Source of the DNA: Lysobacterales bacterium
GTDB taxonomy: Bacteria; Pseudomonadota; Gammaproteobacteria; Xanthomonadales; Marinicellaceae
Length of the DNA: 11,498 bases
Direction: 5' to 3'
NCBI GenBank assembly: GCA_027083915.1
Contig: JALWML010000491.1
Span: 1 to 11,498, forward strand
Shown here: one piece after another, positions 1-5,954 of the stretch
Layout: each line of letters starts with the position of its first letter
Numbering within the stretch: the first letter of the stretch is position 1
Program-made: the position numbers and the translations under genes
Notes under the pieces: model-generated
Told to the model about the DNA's origin: nothing
The model's database searches: none
What the model saw: the letters and a program-made list of their open reading frames with translations, nothing else

Positions 1-2
1 TT

Positions 3-42
3 ACGAAATTAGCTAATAGCCAGCTATTAGACTGCATTTCGT
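3..42. repeat. nested inverted repeat at the left edge
   Basis: Two nested perfect inverted repeats are visible. The outer arms are ACGAAAT (3-9) and ATTTCGT (36-42). The inner arms are CTAATAGC (13-20) and GCTATTAG (23-30), separated by only two bases. No T-run follows on either strand, so it is not a standard intrinsic terminator. It could be an operator, a cruciform-forming repeat or the tail of a feature cut by the window edge. Its role is unknown. Confidence 0.45.
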
Positions 43-84
43 GCCTCAATTGGCAAATTTTCCACTCTTTTTTCCATCGCCACA

Positions 85-114
85 TAGTTATGCAAAGGTC
101 TCTAAAAATATAAT
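85..114 (+). promoter_or_regulatory. candidate promoter of the S8 protease gene
   Basis: A perfect TATAAT -10 hexamer lies at 109-114, about 110 bases before the protease start codon. The best -35 at acceptable spacing is poor: TAGTTA (85-90, 18-bp spacer) matches three of six positions. The region is AT-rich, so a chance -10 is possible. If used, the transcript would have a leader of roughly 100 nt. Confidence 0.35.
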
Positions 115-223
115 CACTTGGTAATACCTTATTAAATAGCAGTCATTTCTATTGAAATTTTATATTTTGGATGCTGTCAGGAGTATTGTATTGCCTATTT
201 TTTTAACCAAGAGAGAGAACTTT

Positions 224-3220
224 ATGAGAAAGTTGAAAAACATAGTACTGCCAGCTGTTGGCTTGTTAGCACTAACGAGTATGACGGCAAATGCCCAATC
301 ATCACTTAATGCTAATAATGCAAGAAATGGTGTGCAAGCAAATCCCCTAAACCCAGGGATTATTGTTAAGTATAAAAATAGTAATTCAAGAGCTAGTGTT
401 GATTCTGTTACTCACGCTAGTCAGTTGAGTACTGCGGTAGGTGTTAATTTAGAATTTAAACGAGCCATGTCTGGTGGTGCCGATGTATTAACGGTTAAAC
501 CAAGTTCAAATAGTTTTGCTAGACAGTCAAATGTTGATTTAAATGCAATTGTTGACCAGTTAAATAAAAGGGCAGATATTGAATATGCGGAAATTGATGC
601 ATGGATAGTGCCCTATGCAACACCTAATGATACGGCTTATAATACACAATGGCATTATTATGAAGCAGCTGGTGGAATGAATTTACCTGCTGCGTGGGAT
701 ACAACAACTGGTTCACCAAGTGTAACTGTTGCTGTTTTAGATACTGGTTATCGTCCACATGCTGATTTAGCAGGAAATGTTGTGGGGCAATACGATATGA
801 TTTCATCCACTTCTGTTTCGGTTGATGGTGATGGCCGTGATTCCAATGCACAAGATCCAGGTGATTATGCAGCTGCTGGAGATTGTGGTACAGGCTCTTC
901 AGCAAGTAATAGTTCTTGGCATGGAACGCATGTAGCTGGTACGATTGCAGCAGTTTCTAATAATAACAGTGATGTAGCTGGTGTGGCTTGGAATATTGGT
1001 TTAGTTCCTGTACGTGTTTTGGGTAAATGTGGTGGTTCTCTTTCTGATATCGCTGATGGTATCCGTTGGGCTGCAGGCTTAAGTGTTTCAGGAGTGCCAG
1101 CTAATCCAAATCCAGCAGATGTTATTAATATGTCTTTGGGTTCTGGTTCTCCAGCGACTTGTTCTTCAACTTACCAGAATGCTATTGATGCTGCGGTAAA
1201 TGCAGGCACAACAATTGTTGTTGCTGCAGGTAATGATAACAGCTCTGCTGGCTATCCACCTGCCAACTGTAATAATGTCGTTTCGGTTGCTGCTGTAAAC
1301 AGAAATGGTGGTCGTGCTTATTACTCAAACTATGGTTCTGCTGTGGATGTTGCAGCTCCTGGTGGCGATGGTTGTAACCCAATTGGTGAAGGTATGCCAA
1401 CTTCTTTAGCTGATTGTGAAGGTGGTGTATGGAGTACTGCCAATATGATTCAATCAACTTATAATGCAGGTACTACCACGCCAGGGGCAGATAGTATTGG
1501 TGCACTACAAGGAACATCAATGGCAACACCCCATGTGGCTGGACTAGCTGCTCTAATGTATTCAGTGAAGCCAACGGCAACACCTGCTGAAATTGAAAGC
1601 ACAATGAAATCTACTGCTCGCGCATTCCCTACTGTTAGTTCTCATCAATGTACAACAGCAAATTGTGGTGCAGGTATTGTGGATTCAAGCGCAGCTGTTC
1701 TTGCAATGAATGGAACACCTCCTCCAACTGGTAGTAATGTATTAACTAATGGTGTGGCAAAAACTGGTCTATCAGGTGCTACAGGTACAGGAACTAATTA
1801 TACAATGGATGTGCCATCAGGTGCGACTAACCTAAAATTTGCCATGAGTGGTGGAACAGGCGATGCAGATTTATATGTGAAATTTGGATCTGCGCCAACA
1901 ACTTCATCTTATGATTGCCGTTCGTGGGCTTCTGGAAATACTGAAACATGTAATATTGCCAATGCACAAGCAGGAACGTATCATGTTTTAATTCAAGCAT
2001 ACGCAGCATACAGTGGTGCAAGCTTAACTGGTAGTTTTACAACTGCAGCAGCAAATGTTGCTCCTACAGCATCATTTACAAGTAGTTGTACAGATTTAAC
2101 TTGTAGCTTTAATGGTTCAGCAAGCTCTGATAGTGATGGCACCATTGCTAGTTATTCATGGTCATTTGGAGCAACTGGTGTAACAGCAAGCAATACATTT
2201 GCTAGTGCTGGTACGTATTCTGTTACGTTAACGGTAACAGATAATGATGGTGCCACAGATACATCAACGCAAAATGTAACAGTTACAGCAGCTCCAGTTA
2301 ATGTGGCTCCAACGGCTTCATTTACAAGTAGTTGTACAGATTTAACTTGTAGCTTTAATGGTTCTGCGAGTTCAGATAGTGATGGCACAATTGCTAGTTA
2401 TTCATGGTCATTTGGTGGTACAGGTGCAACAGCAAGCAATACATTTGCAAGTGCTGGTACATATTCTGTAACATTAACTGTCACTGATAATGATGGTGCA
2501 ACAGGAACATCAACTCAAAATGTTACTGTTACGGCTCCTCCAACTGGTAATGTGTTATCTAATGGAGTTGCAAAAACAGGATTATCTGGAGCAGCAGGAA
2601 CAGAAGCGACCTACACTATGGTGGTACCAGCAGGTGCAACGGGCTTAAGTTTCGTAATGAGTGGTGGAACAGGTGATGCTGATTTATATGTAAGATTTGG
2701 TGCGGCTCCAACAACTACAAATTATGATTGTCGTCCATATCTTAGTGGAAATAATGAAACATGTAATATCACAACAGCTCAAGCGGGTACTTATTATGTG
2801 ATGATACGTGCTTACTCAACTTATAGTGGTGTAAGCTTAGTAGGTAGCTATACAACAAGCGGTGGTGGAACACAACAATCATTGTTTTCAAATACTACAA
2901 ATGTAAATATTCCTGATAATAACCCTACTGGAGCGACTTCTAGTATTAGTGTAAACCGCACAGGTGTATCAAACAGTGTTAAAATTACTTACAACATAGT
3001 TCATACTTATATTGGTGATTTAAAAGTGCAATTGATTGATCCAACAGGAGCTGTATCAACACTTAGAAGTAATACAGGTGGAAGCGCTAATGATATTAAT
3101 GAATCTGTAACTGTGAACAAAGGTAGTACAAGTGCTACAGGTACATGGAAATTAAAGGTTATTGATAGTGCTGGAGCTGATACAGGTTATATCAACTCAT
3201 GGAGTATAGAGTTTTTATAA
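224..3220 (+). CDS. secreted S8 (subtilisin-family) serine protease with PPC-PKD-PKD-PPC-P tail
   Basis: The product is a 998-residue exported endopeptidase. The ATG at 224 is preferred over the in-frame TTG at 152 because a purine-rich GAGAGAG (211-217) precedes it and a classical signal peptide begins there, with likely cleavage after ANA at residue 24. An inhibitor-like propeptide follows (about 45-130). The catalytic domain carries Asp173 (VAVLDTGY), His233 (SSWHGTHVAG), oxyanion-hole Asn337 (VAAGND) and Ser432 (GTSMATPHVAGLAALM). The C-terminal half has a PPC domain (about 505-605), two near-identical Cys-containing PKD repeats (611-692 and 693-774), a second PPC domain (776-875) and a proprotein-convertase P-domain (about 885-998). 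In this family such tails aid secretion, folding or substrate binding and are often removed on maturation. All active-site residues are present. It appears monocistronic, closed by a terminator 24 bases downstream. A role in degrading extracellular protein is inferred. Confidence 0.95.
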   Translation: MRKLKNIVLPAVGLLALTSMTANAQSSLNANNARNGVQANPLNPGIIVKYKNSNSRASVDSVTHASQLSTAVGVNLEFKRAMSGGADVLTVKPSSNSFARQSNVDLNAIVDQLNKRADIEYAEIDAWIVPYATPNDTAYNTQWHYYEAAGGMNLPAAWDTTTGSPSVTVAVLDTGYRPHADLAGNVVGQYDMISSTSVSVDGDGRDSNAQDPGDYAAAGDCGTGSSASNSSWHGTHVAGTIAAVSNNNSDVAGVAWNIGLVPVRVLGKCGGSLSDIADGIRWAAGLSVSGVPANPNPADVINMSLGSGSPATCSSTYQNAIDAAVNAGTTIVVAAGNDNSSAGYPPANCNNVVSVAAVNRNGGRAYYSNYGSAVDVAAPGGDGCNPIGEGMPTSLADCEGGVWSTANMIQSTYNAGTTTPGADSIGALQGTSMATPHVAGLAALMYSVKPTATPAEIESTMKSTARAFPTVSSHQCTTANCGAGIVDSSAAVLAMNGTPPPTGSNVLTNGVAKTGLSGATGTGTNYTMDVPSGATNLKFAMSGGTGDADLYVKFGSAPTTSSYDCRSWASGNTETCNIANAQAGTYHVLIQAYAAYSGASLTGSFTTAAANVAPTASFTSSCTDLTCSFNGSASSDSDGTIASYSWSFGATGVTASNTFASAGTYSVTLTVTDNDGATDTSTQNVTVTAAPVNVAPTASFTSSCTDLTCSFNGSASSDSDGTIASYSWSFGGTGATASNTFASAGTYSVTLTVTDNDGATGTSTQNVTVTAPPTGNVLSNGVAKTGLSGAAGTEATYTMVVPAGATGLSFVMSGGTGDADLYVRFGAAPTTTNYDCRPYLSGNNETCNITTAQAGTYYVMIRAYSTYSGVSLVGSYTTSGGGTQQSLFSNTTNVNIPDNNPTGATSSISVNRTGVSNSVKITYNIVHTYIGDLKVQLIDPTGAVSTLRSNTGGSANDINESVTVNKGSTSATGTWKLKVIDSAGADTGYINSWSIEFL
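2054..2545 (+). repeat. tandem duplication encoding two PKD domains
   Basis: Two in-frame 246-bp units (2054-2299 and 2300-2545) each encode one 82-residue PKD domain starting NVAPTASF and carrying the paired cysteines of SSCTDLTC. The two protein copies differ at only about five residues, but the DNA copies show many third-position differences. An older duplication held at protein level fits better than a very recent copy. Confidence 0.85.
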
Positions 3221-3244
3221 CAAAGTTAAGAAAACATAAGCATG

Positions 3245-3275
3245 AAAAAACCCCGATTAAATCGGGGTTTTTTTT
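3245..3275. terminator. bidirectional intrinsic terminator
   Basis: CCCCGAT (3251-3257) and ATCGGGG (3261-3267) form a 7-bp GC-rich stem around a TAA loop. An A-run (3245-3250) lies on one side and a run of eight T (3268-3275) on the other. The symmetry allows termination of the plus-strand protease transcript and of the convergent cytochrome transcript, whose stop codon lies 45 bases away. Confidence 0.9.
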
Positions 3276-3319
3276 ATACTAATTTCGTTCAAATAAAGAA
3301 CTAAAATAGTGCTGCCTAA

Positions 3320-3628
3320 TTATTTTAAACTTGCATAATAAGCTGCTAAGTTTGCCATATCTTCATCAGATAAAGGAGCCGCCATTGGAGCCATTGTTGG
3401 ATCCTTTCTAGTGCCATCCTTAAAAGCTTTTAATTGCTTTACAAGATAAGCTGCTTTTTGACCAGCAAGATTTGGCCACATGCCAGTAGCAGAAATACCT
3501 GCTGCACCATGACAACCAGCACAAACACCAGCCTTTGCTTTACCAGCAGCAGCATCACCAGCAGCCATTGCATTTGAAGATACTAATCCTGCAGTTAGAA
3601 ATGCAGCAGTTAATAATATTTTTTTCAT
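3320..3628 (-). CDS. periplasmic class I cytochrome c (c553/c4-like, single haem)
   Basis: A 102-residue precursor. Residues 1-22 form a signal peptide ending AMA, so the mature protein is a periplasmic monohaem electron carrier of about 80 residues. The haem-binding motif is CAGCH (Cys36, Cys39, His40). The sixth ligand is probably Met79 or Met82 in PTMAPM, just before the conserved C-terminal helix LSDEDMANLAAYYASLK, a hallmark of the small cytochrome c553/c4/c5 family. Length is normal for a single domain. The ATG at 3628 follows a weak AGG ribosome-binding site. It sits alone, between the terminator of the four-gene run upstream and the shared terminator at 3245-3275. Its redox partner (for example a terminal oxidase or bc1 complex) cannot be told from here. 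Confidence 0.92.
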   Translation of the reverse strand: MKKILLTAAFLTAGLVSSNAMAAGDAAAGKAKAGVCAGCHGAAGISATGMWPNLAGQKAAYLVKQLKAFKDGTRKDPTMAPMAAPLSDEDMANLAAYYASLK

Positions 3629-3680
3629 GTAAAATACCTATGTTATATTAGAAGACCCAAATGTAACACTTATAGAGCAT

Positions 3681-3716
3681 AAAAAAAAGCCTGAAATGTA
3701 AATTAGTGTGGCTTTC
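3681..3716 (-). terminator. probable terminator of the minus-strand four-gene run
   Basis: Read on the minus strand, AAAGCC (from 3715) pairs with GGCTTT (ending near 3686) around an 18-nt loop, and the T-run continues to eight T at 3688-3681. It lies 28-63 bases beyond the stop of the outer-membrane protein gene and upstream of the cytochrome gene, as expected for the end of that transcript. The stem is short and the loop long, so strength is uncertain. Confidence 0.6.
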
Positions 3717-3743
3717 TAATGTGATTATGAGAAATATCAAGAT

Positions 3744-4475
3744 TTAAAAATGAAAATTAAGCCCTACAAACACACCTGTGGCATTTAAATCTAAATCAGT
3801 ACCAATAAATCTGTCCAGAGTAATGTTTTGTTGACGAATACCGGCTTCAATACTAAACCCCAATGAAAGCTTATACTGGAGAGCTAACTCAATATCACTA
3901 ATATTAGCATGAGAAGAACTGCCAATATTAATTGTTAAGCTTGTGCTTAAATCTGTAATTGGCATTTCAAATAATGCTCGACCATATAAGGCAGGTACTA
4001 TTTTAGAATAATTAATGTCCGCATCTAAGCCAGTATTAAAATCAATATTCCCTCCAAAATATAAAGCACTGATACCTAAATCAAGGTTGACCCAATTATC
4101 CAATAACTCATAATATAAGGTAAGGTCGGTGTGACTTAAATCTAATGACGTTTCTGGAAAACATCGATTTGGGAAATCCAGCGTGCAAACCAAATCTAAA
4201 TTAACAAAGCTATCTAATTGGAAATTGGTATGACGTAGTTTGATATTTGGAAGAAGTGGTACACCATGTTCAACAGCAACAAAAATGGAATTACTGTTTT
4301 GTGTATTTTTATCAATAGAACTAAAGGCTTGATTATAATTTGCATTGTTTGCTTGCAAATCGCCCGAAGTATTATAAAAGCCGGCTTGTACGCCTGCATA
4401 AACCCCAAACAAAGTGTCAGAAAAGCCCATGTTTGCACTTAATAAGAGTGCTACAGTTAAGATTTTTTTCATCAT
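3744..4475 (-). CDS. outer-membrane beta-barrel protein, TIGR04219-like
   Basis: A 243-residue exported protein. The start is placed at one of two adjacent ATGs (4475 or 4472) because a signal peptide begins MMKKILTVALLLSA and a GGAG ribosome-binding site (4481-4484) sits just upstream; an earlier in-frame ATG at 4508 lies inside the preceding gene and would add a hydrophilic leader. After the signal peptide the chain opens with DTLFGVYAGVQAG and continues with alternating amphipathic strands. It ends in GVFVGLNFHF; a terminal Phe is the usual signal for the BAM assembly machinery. This pattern matches the TIGR04219 outer-membrane family, whose function is not established. The 4475 ATG overlaps the stop of the deaminase gene by one base (TAATG), so the two are probably translationally coupled. 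The ligand or transported compound is unknown. Confidence 0.82.
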   Translation of the reverse strand: MMKKILTVALLLSANMGFSDTLFGVYAGVQAGFYNTSGDLQANNANYNQAFSSIDKNTQNSNSIFVAVEHGVPLLPNIKLRHTNFQLDSFVNLDLVCTLDFPNRCFPETSLDLSHTDLTLYYELLDNWVNLDLGISALYFGGNIDFNTGLDADINYSKIVPALYGRALFEMPITDLSTSLTINIGSSSHANISDIELALQYKLSLGFSIEAGIRQQNITLDRFIGTDLDLNATGVFVGLNFHF

Positions 4476-4942
4476 TAATACTCCGTTTTTTCTGTGTTGT
4501 GCTTCCACAATTCAAAAGCCTCGATTGCTTCATCACCTAAAAATTGTTGCATCTTTAAGTTGCGTTTGGTTAGTGGTAAATCAAGTTCATCATAAATGAA
4601 TTGGTCATCAAAGTCAATTTTGGCAGCGTCGGCCTTAGTGTTGCCATAATAAACGGCTTTGGGTCTTGCCCAATAAATAGCACCTAAACACATAGGGCAG
4701 GGTTCACAAGAAGTGTAAATTTCACAATCATCCAACTGAAAAGATTTTAGTTCTTTACAGGCATTTCTAATAGCTGTGACTTCAGCATGTGCTGTTGGGT
4801 CATTATGGCTCGTGACGCAGTTAGCACCAGTAGCTATTATTTTACCATCTTTTACAACCACTGCGCCAAATGGGCCGCCAAGGTTATTTTTGACATTATC
4901 GATTGAAAGCGCAATGGCTTTGCGCATAAATTCTTTTTTCAT
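4475..4942 (-). CDS. guaD: guanine deaminase (cytidine-deaminase fold, GuaD type)
   Basis: A 155-residue cytosolic zinc enzyme that would convert guanine to xanthine and ammonia in purine salvage or breakdown. The zinc and catalytic motif is His52-Ala-Glu54 in DPTAHAEVTAIR, and the second zinc motif is Cys82-Pro-Met-Cys85 in SCEPCPMCLGAIYWARPKA. Length, the GGPFGAVVVKDG segment, the FDDQFIYDELDLP segment and the C-terminal tyrosine all resemble Bacillus subtilis GuaD from memory, which separates it from tRNA adenosine deaminase (TadA). No clear ribosome-binding site precedes the ATG at 4942, only an A-run. Starting at Met6 is possible, but the first Met fits the family length better. It lies 29 bases after the TetR gene and overlaps the next gene by one base. 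Why a purine enzyme shares a transcript with acyl-CoA genes is unclear. Confidence 0.87.
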   Translation of the reverse strand: MKKEFMRKAIALSIDNVKNNLGGPFGAVVVKDGKIIATGANCVTSHNDPTAHAEVTAIRNACKELKSFQLDDCEIYTSCEPCPMCLGAIYWARPKAVYYGNTKADAAKIDFDDQFIYDELDLPLTKRNLKMQQFLGDEAIEAFELWKHNTEKTEY

Positions 4943-4971
4943 ACTTTTTTTTTACTATTGTGATTTTGGTT

Positions 4972-5595
4972 TTATAAAAATTGAGTGGATAACTCGTCTA
5001 ACAAGGCTTTGTCATTTTCAGTCAGAAAAGGTGCAACCATGCGTATTACATGAAAAATTCCATGCGATAACTTTTTCTCTTCGTCAAAATCATCGTCATA
5101 GATGGCAATGGAATAATTTAACCAAAATGTAGCAGTTAATGCTATTTGGTCAGCAAGAGAAGCAATGGTTTGTCTATCGGCATTGAGTAAGCCATCATTA
5201 GCCAAGTGCGACATTATAGTTAAAGCGGTTTGAGATTTCAAAGCTAAAATGTGTCTAAAGTGTCTTTTTAAAAAATCTATGCGATTCATTAATTGAATCA
5301 GATTTCTGTAAAGGAAACGGTATTCAGAGATAACATCAAAGACAGCATGAAGATAATTCCACATATCTTGCATTGAGGCATAGTTGACGTCTTTTTGTTC
5401 GAGAACTGAACGAATTTTCTTTTCATAGTTAAGGAAAATCTGCCAAATAATATCGTCCTTCGAACGAAAATGATAATATAAATTACCAGGTGAAATGTCC
5501 ATTTCGTCAGCAATATGATTGGTGGTCACATTGGGTTCACCTTCTTGGTTAAAGAGCATCAAAGCTGTTTGGATAATTCTATCCTTGGTTTTCAT
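4972..5595 (-). CDS. TetR/AcrR-family transcriptional regulator
   Basis: A 207-residue protein of normal length for the family. The N-terminal helix-turn-helix spans about residues 8-52: RIIQTALMLFNQEG, then VTTNHIADEMDISPGNLYYHF with the recognition helix around SPGNLYYHF, then RSKDDII. The remainder is an all-helical, ligand-binding and dimerisation region, rich in aromatic residues (for example FDVISEYRFLYRNLIQLMNR). The ligand cannot be read from sequence. Its position, 10 bases after an acyl-CoA-binding protein gene and divergent from an acyl-CoA reductase, makes a long-chain acyl-CoA or fatty acid a reasonable guess. It probably represses its own run and the reductase from the palindrome near 5902-5925; that is inference. 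The ribosome-binding site is weak, so coupling to the upstream gene may help translation. Confidence 0.9.
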   Translation of the reverse strand: MKTKDRIIQTALMLFNQEGEPNVTTNHIADEMDISPGNLYYHFRSKDDIIWQIFLNYEKKIRSVLEQKDVNYASMQDMWNYLHAVFDVISEYRFLYRNLIQLMNRIDFLKRHFRHILALKSQTALTIMSHLANDGLLNADRQTIASLADQIALTATFWLNYSIAIYDDDFDEEKKLSHGIFHVIRMVAPFLTENDKALLDELSTQFL

Positions 5596-5605
5596 TATTT
5601 CTAAC

Positions 5606-5863
5606 TTAGCCTAGTAAGTCATTAACTTTATCAATATACTTCTGCATCGCTTCTTCATTGCTCATGCCTTTAAGTTTTTCACGTGCGTCAAATTTTGCTG
5701 CGCCAACGAAATCAAAAAAACCAGGTCTTTCACCAGTGACATCGCCTTGGGAGCCTTGTTTGTATAACGAATACAGTTCCAACATTGTTTCGTCGTCGGG
5801 TTTTTTACTTAAGGTTTTAATATTCTCTTGTGCCTGTGCAAATAATTCAGATAAATCACTCAT
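5606..5863 (-). CDS. acyl-CoA-binding protein (ACBP)
   Basis: An 85-residue cytosolic four-helix protein that binds medium and long-chain acyl-CoA esters and carries or buffers them. It matches the ACBP family along its whole length. The ligand residues of the family are conserved: Tyr31, Tyr34 and Lys35 in LYSLYKQ, Lys57 in GAAKFDA, and Tyr76 in MQKYIDKV, each offset by three from the bovine protein. The segments GDVTGERPGFFDF and LKGMSNEEAM are also typical. A GGAAAA ribosome-binding site precedes the ATG at 5863. It is the first gene of the minus-strand run and faces the fatty acyl-CoA reductase, so it may supply or protect that enzyme's substrate (inference). ACBPs are common in eukaryotes and occur in only a minority of bacteria. 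Confidence 0.93.
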   Translation of the reverse strand: MSDLSELFAQAQENIKTLSKKPDDETMLELYSLYKQGSQGDVTGERPGFFDFVGAAKFDAREKLKGMSNEEAMQKYIDKVNDLLG

Positions 5864-5878
5864 AAATGTTTTCCAAAA

Positions 5879-5908
5879 TTGTTATTTTTAAATTGTGTCA
5901 TTTATTAT
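5879..5908 (+). promoter_or_regulatory. candidate promoter of the fatty acyl-CoA reductase
   Basis: TTGTTA (5879-5884) as -35 matches four of six consensus positions. TATTAT (5903-5908) as -10 matches five of six. The spacer is 18 bp. Transcription would start near 5915, about 40 nt before the ATG. The -10 lies inside the imperfect palindrome at 5902-5925 and overlaps the -10 of the opposing promoter. Confidence 0.45.
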
Positions 5909-5925
5909 ACAATACAAGTTAATAA
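5902..5925. promoter_or_regulatory. candidate TetR operator in the divergent promoter region
   Basis: Imperfect palindrome with perfect outer arms TTATTA (5902-5907) and TAATAA (5920-5925). Inside the arms symmetry is weak (about 7 of 12 positions per half-site overall). It covers the -10 candidates of both divergent promoters, where a repressor would block both. AT-rich sequence makes such arms common by chance, so the assignment rests mainly on position next to a TetR gene. Confidence 0.35.
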
Positions 5926-5931
5926 CATCAA
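5904..5931 (-). promoter_or_regulatory. candidate promoter of the ACBP-TetR-guaD-OMP run
   Basis: On the minus strand a perfect TATAAT -10 is read from 5909 to 5904. TTGATG, read from 5931 to 5926, gives a -35 matching TTGA, with a 16-bp spacer. The start point would be near 5897, roughly 35 nt before the acyl-CoA-binding protein ATG. It is the best-scoring promoter by eye in this window. Confidence 0.55.
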
Positions 5932-5954
5932 CATAAAAATAAAGGGTATTGAAT

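Noticed and set aside
152..223. Upstream TTG start for the protease, adding 24 residues
   Set aside because: The added residues are not signal-like, a proper signal peptide starts at the ATG at 224, and that ATG has a purine-rich ribosome-binding site.
3279..3288. CTAATTTCGT, the reverse complement of ACGAAATTAG at 3-12, as terminal inverted repeats flanking the protease gene
   Set aside because: Only ten bases match and the flanks diverge at once. No target-site duplication or transposase is seen, and a chance match is likely in AT-rich DNA.
4473..4508. Earlier ATG at 4508 for the outer-membrane protein
   Set aside because: It lies inside the deaminase gene and would place a hydrophilic leader before the signal peptide; the GGAG site points to the ATGs at 4475/4472.
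4475..4942. tRNA-specific adenosine deaminase TadA
   Set aside because: The GGPFGAVVVKDG and FDDQFIYDELDLP segments and the C-terminal Tyr fit guanine deaminase of the GuaD type rather than TadA.
4776..5132. Open frame of 118 aa on the plus strand
   Set aside because: It runs antisense to the deaminase and TetR genes, both of which have clear family motifs, and it has no recognisable motif of its own.
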